Assembly: GCA_022822785.1 (NCBI GenBank)
Contig: JAJEAL010000021.1
Span: forward strand, 1 to 62,530
Length of the DNA stretch: 62,530 nt
Direction of reading: 5' to 3'
Origin: Candidatus Poribacteria bacterium
GTDB taxonomy: Bacteria; Poribacteria; WGA-4E; PCPOR2b
Part shown: one piece after another, positions 24,997 through 34,202 of the stretch
How the letters are laid out: every line of letters starts with the position of its first letter
Position numbering within the stretch: position 1 is the stretch's first letter
Position numbers and translations under genes: made by a program
Notes under the pieces: model-generated
The model's input: the letters and a program-made list of their open reading frames with translations, nothing else
The model's database searches: none
Told to the model about the DNA's origin: nothing

Positions 24997-25935
24997 CTAC
25001 GCATTTTCGAGGGATTCTGCCGGGACCATCCCGACTGCATCAAGGCGACGCTTTGCCTCCGCATAAACATCTGGTGCCAACGGCCCCCGTTCAGCGGTTC
25101 GGACGTTTTCAAGCAGATGGTCGACGTTTCGTGTTCCCACGATGGTGGTATGAACATGTGGATGACTCAAGGTAAAACGCAAAATGAATGCAGTACGGCT
25201 TTCGCCTTCTTCACGGAGTTCATCCAACTTTGCCTCGTCGAACGCCTGCTGCCATCTGTCAGTATTCCCTCTACCTTCCCCCGGCTCGCCCTGCGCCACA
25301 CCACCTCGGATAATCATCCCGGTCCCCGCGCTTGCTGCCTCAGTGATAAAGTTTTCGGTCGTGCGGTCAAGTGCAGAATATCCGAGCTGAAAGACATCGA
25401 ACGAACCCCATTCCAGAAACGTCGGTTTATGTTCAAGCGCAGACGACGTACCGATCCAGCGCACCTTGCCCTGTTCTCGTGTCTCGTTCAACGCATCAAT
25501 CACGTGCCCTTTTTCGCAATCTTGTACCGTTGCGCCGTGGAATTGCATCACATCAAGATAGTCGGTTTTCAGCCGTCGCAGGCTTTCGTCTACGCCGCGG
25601 TGGACGTTCTCCTTCGTCCAAATTTTGCCGACCCATCCGAGGTGCTTCTGCCCGTGATCCGGGTGACAGCCACACTTGCTCGCTAAGTAGTATTCATCGC
25701 GGCGGTGGGAGATAAACCTGCCGATGTACTCTTCACTGCGACCGTAACAGTCAGCGGTATCAATGAAGTTGATTCCGGCATCCAACAGTGTGTTGAGAAC
25801 AGTCTCCGCTTGCGTTTCGGTCAGTGAACGCTCATCGTTACCCGCCCACTCTGATCGAATTTCCATAGCACCGTAGCTCAAGCGAGTTACGTCAAGTCTC
25901 GTCCGTCCGAGGGTTGCTTTAGATAACTGAGCCAT
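24997..25935 (-). CDS. Aldo/keto reductase
   Basis: A TIM-barrel NADPH-dependent oxidoreductase. Catalytic residues are seen as Asp and Tyr in NFIDTADCYGRSEEY, Lys in YYLASKCG and His in DVMQFHGA. The cofactor-binding end has ILRFTLSHPHVHTTIVGTRN. ATG 25935 is preferred because AAAGGAAAG precedes it and the protein then begins at LGRTRLDVTRLSYGAME; the open frame upstream to 26010 is not typical of the family. The substrate is likely a sugar or other carbonyl compound, not determined here. Confidence 0.9.
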   Translation of the reverse strand: MAQLSKATLGRTRLDVTRLSYGAMEIRSEWAGNDERSLTETQAETVLNTLLDAGINFIDTADCYGRSEEYIGRFISHRRDEYYLASKCGCHPDHGQKHLGWVGKIWTKENVHRGVDESLRRLKTDYLDVMQFHGATVQDCEKGHVIDALNETREQGKVRWIGTSSALEHKPTFLEWGSFDVFQLGYSALDRTTENFITEAASAGTGMIIRGGVAQGEPGEGRGNTDRWQQAFDEAKLDELREEGESRTAFILRFTLSHPHVHTTIVGTRNVDHLLENVRTAERGPLAPDVYAEAKRRLDAVGMVPAESLENA

Positions 25936-26027
25936 TTGAATCTTTCCTTTCTCATTTCGCTTCAAGAGTAATTTAGCGATAGAAGGCAATGCTGAGATTC
26001 TAGCAGACAATCAGATGTCGTTCAAGG

Positions 26028-27044
26028 TTAAAATGCCTCATTTGATTTTGCTTTCAACCCTTCCAATTTCTCCAATGCCCGTCCTGAATCAATAGATTCA
26101 GCTGCTACTGCGAGTCCCGCTGTTATGTCTTCAACCCTACCACCCGCAACAATTGCCGCCGCTGCATTGAGCAACACAATGTCTCGTTTCGGCCCTTCTT
26201 CGCCTCTCAGGACGCCCAACGTCATTTCTGCGTTTTCCGCCGGTGTTCCCCCTTTGAGGTCGCTAGACTGTACCGTTGGGATGCCCAATTCGGTCGGATC
26301 AAGCGTGTATGTATTGACCTCCCCATCTGCCAATTCCGAAACCTGAGTCGTTGTTGTCGTTGTGATTTCGTCTAAGCCGTCTTCGCCATGCACAATAAAT
26401 GCACGATGGGTCCCAAAATTCTTGAGGACATGCGCCAACGGCTCTGTAAGCGCTGGCGAGTAAACGCCAAGGACCTGCGCCTGTGCACCGGCAGGATTCG
26501 TGAGCGGACCAAGCGCGTTGAAAATTGTGCGGATACCAATTTCTCGGCGAGGTCCGATTGCATATTTCATCGCGCTGTGCAGTGTAATAGTAAAAAGAAA
26601 GCCGATTCCCACGTCATCAAGACACGCCCCAATCTGCTCTGGTTCTATTTCGATGTTTACACCCAGCGCTTTGAGGACATCGGCAGTTCCACTCCGGCTC
26701 GAAATCGCGCGGTTACCGTGTTTCGCCACCGGAATCCCCGTTCCCGCCACAACAAACGCCGCGGTCGTTGAGATGTTGAACGTATGTGCCCCGTCCCCGC
26801 CCGTGCCGCTCGTATCGACGACAAAGGGGTGTTGGGTGCGAACCTTCGTCGATTTTTCGCGCATCATATGCGCTGCACCGGTGATTTCTTCAATCGTCTC
26901 GCCCTTGATTCGGAGCGCAGTGATGAACGAAGCAACTTGCGCCGGCGTCGCTTCGCCGCTCATGATTTCGTTCATCGTGTCAACGGTTTCACGCTCGGTT
27001 AAGTCTTGCCCATCGACAACTTTTTGTATTGTTTCGCGGATCAC
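26028..27044 (-). CDS. trpD: Anthranilate phosphoribosyltransferase, downstream copy
   Basis: Transfers phosphoribose from PRPP to anthranilate in tryptophan synthesis. PRPP motif GTGGDG, the NISTTAAFVVAG helix, KHGNRAISSRSGTADVLKAL and GPRREIGIRTIFNALGPLTNP are intact at 338 aa. It is a near-identical tandem duplicate of the gene at 27104-28120, down to the termini. This copy starts with GTG (AGGAG eight bases upstream), while the upstream copy starts with ATG. Residue changes include DTSGTGGDGAHT versus DTCGTGGDGSHS and SSRSGTAD versus SSQSGSAD. No other trp gene is in the window, so true trpD function versus a TrpD2-like role is open. Confidence 0.9.
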   Translation of the reverse strand: MIRETIQKVVDGQDLTERETVDTMNEIMSGEATPAQVASFITALRIKGETIEEITGAAHMMREKSTKVRTQHPFVVDTSGTGGDGAHTFNISTTAAFVVAGTGIPVAKHGNRAISSRSGTADVLKALGVNIEIEPEQIGACLDDVGIGFLFTITLHSAMKYAIGPRREIGIRTIFNALGPLTNPAGAQAQVLGVYSPALTEPLAHVLKNFGTHRAFIVHGEDGLDEITTTTTTQVSELADGEVNTYTLDPTELGIPTVQSSDLKGGTPAENAEMTLGVLRGEEGPKRDIVLLNAAAAIVAGGRVEDITAGLAVAAESIDSGRALEKLEGLKAKSNEAF

Positions 27045-27103
27045 TGTAATATCTCCTGGTTTCGGTGAATCTCTATTTTCAGAAAATCAGATGCCGCTCA
27101 AGG

Positions 27104-28120
27104 TTAAAATGTTTCATTCGATTTCGCTTTCAATCCCTCTAACTTCTCCAACGCGCGCCCGGAATCGATGGATTCCGCTGCTGCTGCGAGTCCCGTTGTT
27201 ATGTCTTCAGCCCTACCACCTGCAACAATTGCCGCCGCTGCATTGAGCAACACAATGTCTCGTTTCGGTCCCTCTTCGCCTCTCAGGACGCCCAACGTCA
27301 TTTCTGCGTTTTCTTCCGGTGTGCCTCCTTTGAGGTCGCTGGGCTGCGCTGTTGGGATGCCCAATTTCGTCGGATCAAGCGTGTATGTATTGACCTCGCC
27401 ATCTGCCAGTTCCGAAACCTGAGTCGTTGTTGTCGTTGTAATTTCGTCTAAGCCGTCTCCGCCGTGAACAATAAACGCACGCTGACTGCCAAGATTCTTG
27501 AGGACATTCGCTAGAGGCTGCGTCAGTGTGGGTGCGTAGACACCAATGACCTGCGCCTGTGTGCCAGCGGGATTCGTTAGAGGCCCGAGTACATTGAAAA
27601 TAGTGCGGATACCAATTTCCCGGCGGGGGCCAATCGCATACTTCATTGCACCGTGCAACGCAACGGCAAAGAGAAAACCGATCCCAACATCATCAATACA
27701 TGCTCCAACCTGCTCCGGTCCGATTTCGATATTTACGCCCAACGCTTTAAGAACATCCGCACTACCACTCTGGCTTGAAGCCGCTCGGTTACCGTGCTTT
27801 GCCACCGGAATCCCTGCCCCTGCCACAACAAACGCCGCGGTCGTTGAGATGTTAAACGAATGTGAACCGTCTCCACCTGTGCCGCAAGTATCAACAGCAA
27901 AAGGATGTTTGGTGTGAATCTTTGTCGATTTTTCGCGCATAACGCGTGCGGCGCCGGTAATTTCTTCAATGGTCTCGCCCTTGATTCGGAGAGCGGTGAT
28001 GAAAGAAGCAACTTGCGCCGGCGTCGCTTCACCGCTCATGATTTCATTCATGGCGCCAACGGTTTCGCGCTCGGTCAAATTGTGTCCATCGACAACTTTT
28101 TGTATTGTTTCACGGATCAT
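27104..28120 (-). CDS. trpD: Anthranilate phosphoribosyltransferase, upstream copy
   Basis: The first-transcribed member of the tandem pair, 338 aa, with CGTGGDGSHSFNISTTAA, KHGNRAASSQSGSADVLKAL and LGPLTNPAGTQAQVIGVYAP. The ATG has AGGAG eight bases upstream. The duplication unit of about 1.08 kb includes roughly 20 bases past the stop (CTCAAGGTTAAAATG) and the ribosome site, so both copies carry their own translation signals. Both are uninterrupted, implying either recent duplication or selection for two products. Confidence 0.92.
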   Translation of the reverse strand: MIRETIQKVVDGHNLTERETVGAMNEIMSGEATPAQVASFITALRIKGETIEEITGAARVMREKSTKIHTKHPFAVDTCGTGGDGSHSFNISTTAAFVVAGAGIPVAKHGNRAASSQSGSADVLKALGVNIEIGPEQVGACIDDVGIGFLFAVALHGAMKYAIGPRREIGIRTIFNVLGPLTNPAGTQAQVIGVYAPTLTQPLANVLKNLGSQRAFIVHGGDGLDEITTTTTTQVSELADGEVNTYTLDPTKLGIPTAQPSDLKGGTPEENAEMTLGVLRGEEGPKRDIVLLNAAAAIVAGGRAEDITTGLAAAAESIDSGRALEKLEGLKAKSNETF

Positions 28121-28200
28121 TATAATATCTCCTCGTTTTAATGAATTTATAGTCTCGGATGTTGATAAAATTTAGAATAACACAGATATAAAAAATCCGG

Positions 28201-29145
28201 TTACCCTCGCACGGGTGGGTTCGCCGAATATCCCAGAAGATACCGCAGCTCTGGTGAGAACGTTTGCGCGATCTCCGGGGCTAGTGATGTATAATTGGTG
28301 AACGGCTTAATCCATGAGCGAGAGTAATAGCAAAGGATCGCCCGACGGGGGTTGTCTGTCGTGTTTGGTCCTGACCGATGCCATGTATTGGAGAGCCAGA
28401 TAGCGACTGAGCCGGCAGGGGCCGTCAGTATCTTCCCGTCCTCCTGCTGTCCTCCCCACACAGGTTTTCTGCGCGTGCGATGGCTGTCAGGAACAATCTG
28501 CGTCGCTCCGTTGGTTGTTGTGAACGCATCGAGCATCCACGCATTTTGGATGGTCAACGGAAAGTCCGGTAAAGGTTCCGGCAACTGGCCGAGCGGCACA
28601 TCTACATGCCACGCCCCACCTTCATCGGTGTGAGGTCCGATACTGGTAGCGCTACAGTCGGCGAGCACGCAATCGTCACTGAGAACCCCTCGTGCCAATG
28701 AAAGCATGACCGGATGCGCTACCAGTTTTCCAAAATCTGGAGCTTTGTTGATTAAGTTCCAGATACGCTGGGACCGGTCATAATCAAACAGGGTCGGCAG
28801 ATGAAGGAAATTCTTAACCACCTCTGAAGGAGGGACGGGCCATGGTGTACCTTGATTTTGTGCGCGTGAATGACGGATACGCCGCATGAGTCGAGCCCGT
28901 TCTGCTTCGCTGATCTGGTAACTTTCTTTCAGATACGCTTCCATGTCGGCATCCTCTGGCAATGGGGGTCCGTCTTCTGGCTCAAAGGGTTGTCCCCGTT
29001 CTCGTTCAAAAAGTTCCTCCACAAGTCCCCGGTAGTGCTGGATTTCATCTTCGCTGAGTACACCTTCAATTACGGCGTACCCGTGTTCAGAAAGCTGTGT
29101 GAGCGCTGCCTCCAGATCTTCGCTTGAAATTCCATGAGTTTCCAT
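28201..29145 (-). CDS. Phytanoyl-CoA dioxygenase-family protein
   Basis: A double-stranded beta-helix Fe(II)/2-oxoglutarate oxygenase. The iron facial triad is visible as AWHVDVPL (HxD, preceded by GPHTDEGG) and the distal His in NTWHRSGPN, with Arg in PRRAILCYY for 2-oxoglutarate. ATG 29145 with GGAGGA upstream is chosen; the extra N-terminal frame to 29277 is basic and unsupported. It is transcribed divergently from another PhyH-like gene (29315), with about 170 bases between them. The substrate is unknown. Confidence 0.88.
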   Translation of the reverse strand: METHGISSEDLEAALTQLSEHGYAVIEGVLSEDEIQHYRGLVEELFERERGQPFEPEDGPPLPEDADMEAYLKESYQISEAERARLMRRIRHSRAQNQGTPWPVPPSEVVKNFLHLPTLFDYDRSQRIWNLINKAPDFGKLVAHPVMLSLARGVLSDDCVLADCSATSIGPHTDEGGAWHVDVPLGQLPEPLPDFPLTIQNAWMLDAFTTTNGATQIVPDSHRTRRKPVWGGQQEDGKILTAPAGSVAIWLSNTWHRSGPNTTDNPRRAILCYYSRSWIKPFTNYTSLAPEIAQTFSPELRYLLGYSANPPVRG

Positions 29146-29314
29146 AATCTTCCTCCAATGATAAGCGTCTGAACTGTATATCGACTTGCCGGAGAAACTG
29201 GCAGAGGTTCGCAGGAGAGGACAGCTAATTATACGTCGGAGGCGATTACGTGTCAATAGACAACTCGCCCTTAACATTTTTGGAATTGCATCCCACCGTC
29301 GAAGGAACCCTTAG

Positions 29315-30115
29315 ATGACATCTGAACAGCGTTATCTTTTCGATTTGACCGGATACCTACACCTGAAAAATGTCCTTAACGCCGAAGAATTGCACCAGGC
29401 CCAAGAGGCAGCCGACCGTTATATTCGTACTCCGCCCGACGCTTTGCCGACAGGCTTTGAGGCAGATCAGGGGAACTATACACACGGCTTTGCGTTCGAT
29501 AAGGCGTTAGAGGTACTGACTATGCACCCGATGATCTGGCCGATTATCAAAGAATTAACGAACGATAAACCTCAGCTTGTCGGCGGTTCTCTGCGCATTA
29601 ATACGCACGAACAGCGTCGTTTCTTCGAGCTGCACTCCCGTCGAGAAGAAGATGGCTGCCTGGAGTGGCCACGTTATTTTTCTAAGGATGGACGTATCTA
29701 CTGCGACGATTTAGTGTTCTTCTTCTACCTCACCGATGTACGCCCTGGAGACGGCGGTCTCGTTGTCGTTCCGGGCTCTCACAAAAGCGCGTTCACACGT
29801 CCCGACAATTTTTTCGTACCTGACAGCGAGGGTACTGACCCTCAACCCCACCCGGCTGTGGTCAATATCACGCCGCGCGCCGGGGACGTGGTAGTCATCA
29901 CGGAGATGCTCACCCACGGTGTCCTGATCTGGAAACCCGAAGACCGGGATCGCCGCTTCCTGATCCTGCGATACAGACCGCAACATATGCTCTCCTTGAA
30001 TACATTTCCCGAAGAAATCAAAGCGCGATTATCGCCGGAGACGCTGGAACTGATAGCAGCTGTCCCGTACTATCACGTCAAAGAGATCGTCAAATCGAAT
30101 CACGGGACAGTCTGA
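29315..30115 (+). CDS. Phytanoyl-CoA dioxygenase-like protein, atypical metal site
   Basis: The overall PhyH pattern is present: FDLTGYLHLKNVLNAEEL, FFYLTDVRPGDGGLVVVPGS, a distal His in TEMLTHGVLIW and Arg in RRFLILRYRPQ. The usual proximal HxD is not seen; the corresponding segment reads FFELHSRREEDG, with Asp displaced. It may therefore be catalytically altered or use another acidic residue. GAAGGA lies upstream of the ATG. The 266-aa protein is divergent from the PhyH gene at 28201-29145. Confidence 0.8.
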   Translation: MTSEQRYLFDLTGYLHLKNVLNAEELHQAQEAADRYIRTPPDALPTGFEADQGNYTHGFAFDKALEVLTMHPMIWPIIKELTNDKPQLVGGSLRINTHEQRRFFELHSRREEDGCLEWPRYFSKDGRIYCDDLVFFFYLTDVRPGDGGLVVVPGSHKSAFTRPDNFFVPDSEGTDPQPHPAVVNITPRAGDVVVITEMLTHGVLIWKPEDRDRRFLILRYRPQHMLSLNTFPEEIKARLSPETLELIAAVPYYHVKEIVKSNHGTV

Positions 30116-30295
30116 GCCTACCACCATCAAACGCTTTCTGCCAAAAATTGGGGAAATGTGGTATACTCTATACACCAAATTACAGCTCGCCTGTCCCGGT
30201 TAACATACACGTGGCAACCAACCCAGTGCTCTATATGTCTCCAGGCCGAGCGACTCAGCGATAGGACAGTGGAGGCTATTTTAATGAACCGATGA

Positions 30296-30437
30296 ACTAT
30301 GGTAGATTATAGAATTACTTAGACACTGCCGATGCACATGTACAGATTAGGCAATCTGCACCCACAAACAACCCCCTAAATCCCCCTTATCAGGGGGACT
30401 TTGGAAAATGTCCACTTATTTCTCTAATTCACCATAA
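30296..30437. repeat. MITE-A copy, short form
   Basis: Complete 142-bp copy. Left end ACTATGGTAGATTATAGAAT at 30296, right end TCTAATTCACCATAAT near 30423-30438, interior with CCCCCTTATCAGGGGG. The rest of 30116-30485 holds only a poor promoter-like TATACT at 30161-30166. Confidence 0.8.
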
Positions 30438-30485
30438 TAGTTTCACGCTGAGGCGGCAACGTGAATCAATCAAGGAGGATTTTGA

Positions 30486-31775
30486 ATGATAGGACCCAAC
30501 ATTATCTTACTCATGACTGACCAACAACGTTGGGACAGTCTGGGTTGCAACGGCAACAAATTTGTTTCCACACCAAACATAGACCGGTTAGCGGCTGGCG
30601 GCGCAAACTGTACTAACAGTTTCACCCCGTGGCCCGTCTGTACGCCTGTACGCGCCACCATGTGGACCGGCGTCTATCCGCACCAGCATCAGGTGATCTA
30701 TAACTCCTATAACATGGATAATCTGCTCAAAGAGACTTCCCATGAGCAGCGCACAGTTTTCGAGTCCATGCGGGAGGGCGGCTATACAACTGCCTATTTT
30801 GGCAAGTGGCATCTGGGTGAAAAAGACCCGGAACTGTTCGACGTTTGGAGGGGATTCAACTCCATGGGCGGTCATTGGGTGGACAACAAACGGGATGGCG
30901 TTTATAAACCCCACCAACAGACAGATCAGATGATTGAGTTCATCAAGGAGCAGGGGACAAGCGGGAAGCCTTTCTTTGCGGTGAACGGCTACTACCCGCC
31001 CCACGACCCATACACCGCACCCAAAGAGTTCTATGAACCGTATCGAGGCAAGGGGGTGCCGTATGCCGGCTATTACGCCGCCGTCAGCGCCATCGACTAC
31101 AACGTGGGACGCTTGATGGCAGCCCTAGATGAACTGGGCATCGCCGAAGATACTATTGTCGTCTACTACTCCGACCACGGGGATATGTTCTCCTATCGTG
31201 GCTCGGACCATAAGTTCACCTGTCATGAAGACTCGATCAAGGTGCCCATGATCTTCAGCCAACCGGGAACCATCGAAGCGGGCTCAATCATTGAGGAGTT
31301 TGTGGGGTTGGAAGATCTGATGCCCACTGTTCTTGATTGGGCAGGATTGGAAATTCCCGACTATCTTCACGGCAGCAGTATAACGCCGCTGTTAAGGGGT
31401 GACGCCGTTCCGTGGCGGGATGCCTACTACACCCAGAACATCACGCGCGACCAATATGTCGATCAGCGCTGTATCCGCACCAACGAATGGAAACTGATCC
31501 TGAGCCGACCTGTGGGCGGGTTACGCAGTTATACAGGCAACCATGAGTTATACGATCTGGTCAACGATCCGGAAGAGGAATTGAACCTGTATAAAACACC
31601 ACGGGCAGACGGTCACAATCAGTATCTCCACTTTCCGCCATATACCGAAGTTACCGCTGAGCTCGCCCAGTTACTCAAACGCCGCGCCCTGGAGATAGAT
31701 GACTCCTTAGGCAGCGATCTGGCAGACCTGTGTCTGTTAGAAATGCAGAAACGCCGCGAGGTGGAGAACAGCTGA
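30486..31775 (+). CDS. Formylglycine-dependent sulfatase (family S1)
   Basis: A sulfatase with the maturation motif CTPVR, so Cys52 is expected to become formylglycine. Metal ligands appear in LLMTDQQRWDSLG (N-terminal Asp) and YYSDHGDMFSYRGSDHK. AYFGKWHLG and the C-terminal ELYDLVNDPEEELNLY are typical. There is no signal peptide, which is usual for cytoplasmic members acting on imported sulfated sugars (inference). AAGGAGG precedes the ATG. A strong terminator follows at 31887. No anaerobic or aerobic formylglycine-generating enzyme gene is present in the window. Confidence 0.92.
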   Translation: MIGPNIILLMTDQQRWDSLGCNGNKFVSTPNIDRLAAGGANCTNSFTPWPVCTPVRATMWTGVYPHQHQVIYNSYNMDNLLKETSHEQRTVFESMREGGYTTAYFGKWHLGEKDPELFDVWRGFNSMGGHWVDNKRDGVYKPHQQTDQMIEFIKEQGTSGKPFFAVNGYYPPHDPYTAPKEFYEPYRGKGVPYAGYYAAVSAIDYNVGRLMAALDELGIAEDTIVVYYSDHGDMFSYRGSDHKFTCHEDSIKVPMIFSQPGTIEAGSIIEEFVGLEDLMPTVLDWAGLEIPDYLHGSSITPLLRGDAVPWRDAYYTQNITRDQYVDQRCIRTNEWKLILSRPVGGLRSYTGNHELYDLVNDPEEELNLYKTPRADGHNQYLHFPPYTEVTAELAQLLKRRALEIDDSLGSDLADLCLLEMQKRREVENS

Positions 31776-31886
31776 ACCAACGGCCCCGTCTAGAAGGCGG
31801 GGATTCTATTGCAGAGATTTTGTCGACTGAGTTCCAATGTACCTACCTCCTCCAATGCGATACCACATTGGAAAACGTCAAGCCGA

Positions 31887-31919
31887 AAAGCCCTGTGCAT
31901 AATACATAGGGCTTTTTTT
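31887..31919 (+). terminator. Rho-independent terminator after sulfatase
   Basis: AAAGCCCT (31887-31894) pairs with AGGGCTTT (31908-31915), with further GTG/CAT pairing towards the loop, followed by a seven-T run (31913-31919). It lies 112 bases past the sulfatase stop. Confidence 0.85.
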
Positions 31920-31926
31920 GTATCAT

Positions 31927-32065
31927 AGGACTTACGCAGTTGAACGGTCAAAACCAACCCCCCTGCCCCCCTTATCAAGGGGGTAGTTCGGTGATTCATC
32001 GCCGCTAGACACCGTCGCCAACGCCCGATGAATCGGGCAACTACAATCTGGAGTGCGTAAGCCCT
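31927..32065. repeat. MITE-C element with AGGRCTTACGCA ends
   Basis: The 139-bp element begins AGGACTTACGCA (31927) and ends TGCGTAAGCCCT (32065), an inverted pair differing at one base. It is flanked by direct repeats GTATCA at 31920-31925 and 32066-32071, consistent with a target duplication. The interior contains CCCCCCTGCCCCCCTTATC and CCCGATGAATCGGGC palindrome modules. No coding potential. Confidence 0.75.
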
Positions 32066-32087
32066 GTATCAAGAGGAAGCGCAGATA

Positions 32088-34055
32088 ATGGTAGAAAAAG
32101 GGGAGATTTACCAAAAAACGACGGAGAACGTGACGTTTCGAGCGGTGCTTCTTGGATTGCTGTTGATCCCGGTCAACACCTACTTTATCATGGCGAACCA
32201 TCTGAAGTTTTGGAGCACATTGCCGACCACAATGGCACTTATTTACAATGTGGTGATCACCTTAATCGTGCTAATGACCTTCAATTCCTTCCTCAAGCGT
32301 TTCCTGCCACGTGTTGCCCTTCAACAACAAGAGCTTTTGACAGTCTTTGTGATGCTCTCAATTTCTTCGGCAATCTCCGGGCACGATATGATGCAGACGG
32401 TTATCCCGACGGTCCCCGACGGGTTCTGGTTCGCCACCCCTGAAAACGAATGGAAAGCACTCTTTTGGCGATATATTCCGTCCTGGTTCACAACGAACGA
32501 CTTTTCAGGGGTGGAAGCCTTCTATGCTGGCGAGAGCACATTTTATACCGAACTCCATATCCGGGCTTGGGTACGCCCTATCTTCTGGTGGACCGTGCTT
32601 CTGACAACGCTGATCTGGGTGATGATCTGCCTAAGTATCTTGGTTCGCAGGCAGTGGATTGAACGTGAACGACTCGCATATCCAATCGTCCAGTTACCGT
32701 TGGAAATGACCCGTTCCGACGGTAGGCTTTTTCGATCAAAGATGATGTGGCTCGGATTTGCCATCGCCGGTGGAATCAATCTGATCAACGGACTCCATTT
32801 CTTTTTTCCAACCCTACCAGAACTCCCGGTGCGCCATGCAGAGATTGGTCAATACTTCACCCAAAAACCGTTCAACGCCATCGGTTGGACGCCCGTCTAT
32901 ATTCGTTCATTCGCCGTTGGGCTCGCGTTTCTGACGCCGCTGGAGATGTCTTTTTCGTTATGGTTCTTCTACTGGTTCTGGAAAGGAGAGCGGGTATTGG
33001 GGAGCGCACTTGGACTGACATCTATGCCTGATTTCCCTTACGATTGGTCACAGGTCATGGGCGGGTATTTGGCGCTCGTGTGCTTTGCGCTTTACGGTGG
33101 GAGACAGTATTTCCTTTCAATTTGTCAGGAGATCTTTCCATTTCAGCGAGGACACAACGGAAATAGAAGGGAAGCAGAGACCGGGATTGAGGCAACCCAC
33201 CGGTTTAGCGAGACAAAAGAGCCCGTACCGTATCGATGGGCGTTTATTGGATTGATCTGCGGGTTGATTGTTTTACTAATTTTTTCCTACAAAGGAGGCA
33301 TGGCGCTGTGGACAGCAGGAATTTACTTTCTAATTTACTATCTCTTGGCGATGAGCATCACGCGAGTTCGCGCCGAAGTGGGTCCACCGATGAATCGCGT
33401 CAGATCTACGCCGCACGAATTTCTCATCAACCTCTTTGGCACGCGCCGGCTATCGCCTAGTAGTCTTACCATGATGCGATTCTATTTTACGTTTAATCGT
33501 GGCTCCCGCGCTCATCCGATGCCCCACACACTCGAAGGGTTAAAGCTCGCTGAAGAATCAAAGATGAATTCAGGCAGACTAGTTGTCGCCATGATGTTAG
33601 CGACGGTCATGGGCATCCTTGCCGCTTTCTGGGCGTACCTCGTCGTCGGTTACGACATCGGCGTGGTCAGTGGTCTGGGCACCGGTGGGTATAATCTCCT
33701 GCAGAGTTGGCTCTACCACCCCACCGACACGGACGTTCCGGGGGTCGTTTTTACGGGTGTTGGTTTCTGCTTCACCGGCTTACTCTGGTGGCTACGCACC
33801 CGGTTTCCTCTCATGCCTTTTCATCCAGCTGGATACCTCATCAGCAGCGAGCAGATAACCATGGGCAGACTCTGGTTTTCGATATTCATCGCATGGGCGG
33901 TTAAGAGTATATTACTCAAAGCGGGAGGAATCCGTCTATATCGGAAAGCGTTCCCCCTCTTTTTGGGATTGATTCTTGGCGAGTTTATCGTCGGCGGGAC
34001 GTGGGTAATTATTCGACTCCTGTGGGACACTGACGTATATTCGTTTTATCGATGA
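32088..34055 (+). CDS. Polytopic membrane protein, DUF6785 (OPT-like) family
   Basis: A 655-aa inner-membrane protein with at least 12 predicted helices (for example TMALIYNVVITLIVLM, WTVLLTTLIWVMICLSILV, WAFIGLICGLIVLLIFSY, GLILGEFIVGGTWVIIRLLW). The segments QQQELLTVFVMLSISSAISG, RERLAYPIVQLPLEM and ITRVRAEVGPPMNR recall the DUF6785/6784 family related to oligopeptide transporters. The transported substrate is unknown. The start lies just after the MITE-C end, with AGAGGAAG about 9 bases upstream. It precedes the ECF sigma factor gene by 147 bases. Confidence 0.75.
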   Translation: MVEKGEIYQKTTENVTFRAVLLGLLLIPVNTYFIMANHLKFWSTLPTTMALIYNVVITLIVLMTFNSFLKRFLPRVALQQQELLTVFVMLSISSAISGHDMMQTVIPTVPDGFWFATPENEWKALFWRYIPSWFTTNDFSGVEAFYAGESTFYTELHIRAWVRPIFWWTVLLTTLIWVMICLSILVRRQWIERERLAYPIVQLPLEMTRSDGRLFRSKMMWLGFAIAGGINLINGLHFFFPTLPELPVRHAEIGQYFTQKPFNAIGWTPVYIRSFAVGLAFLTPLEMSFSLWFFYWFWKGERVLGSALGLTSMPDFPYDWSQVMGGYLALVCFALYGGRQYFLSICQEIFPFQRGHNGNRREAETGIEATHRFSETKEPVPYRWAFIGLICGLIVLLIFSYKGGMALWTAGIYFLIYYLLAMSITRVRAEVGPPMNRVRSTPHEFLINLFGTRRLSPSSLTMMRFYFTFNRGSRAHPMPHTLEGLKLAEESKMNSGRLVVAMMLATVMGILAAFWAYLVVGYDIGVVSGLGTGGYNLLQSWLYHPTDTDVPGVVFTGVGFCFTGLLWWLRTRFPLMPFHPAGYLISSEQITMGRLWFSIFIAWAVKSILLKAGGIRLYRKAFPLFLGLILGEFIVGGTWVIIRLLWDTDVYSFYR

Positions 34056-34135
34056 TGAATCACCAAACCGCGAGGCTTTGAGGTTTCAGCTGCATGACCT
34101 AAAACTAAAAAAACAGAAGGGTTCCAGATTTTTTT

Positions 34136-34160
34136 GAAACATATACTGACCATCTGTGTC
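34136..34160 (+). promoter_or_regulatory. Possible ECF-type promoter before the sigma gene
   Basis: GAAAC at 34136-34140 and TGTC at 34157-34160 are separated by 16 bases, resembling the GAAC...CGTC type of ECF promoter. Its position 43 bases before the sigma factor start fits autoregulation. The match is short and may be chance. Confidence 0.35.
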
Positions 34161-34202
34161 TATCTATTCTGCAGGTTAAATTGTTAAAAACGAGATAAGC
34201 CG

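Noticed and set aside
26500-27246. Long plus-strand frame opposite trpD
   Set aside because: It mirrors the conserved trpD codons, recurs at the other trpD copy and has no ribosome site or family features.
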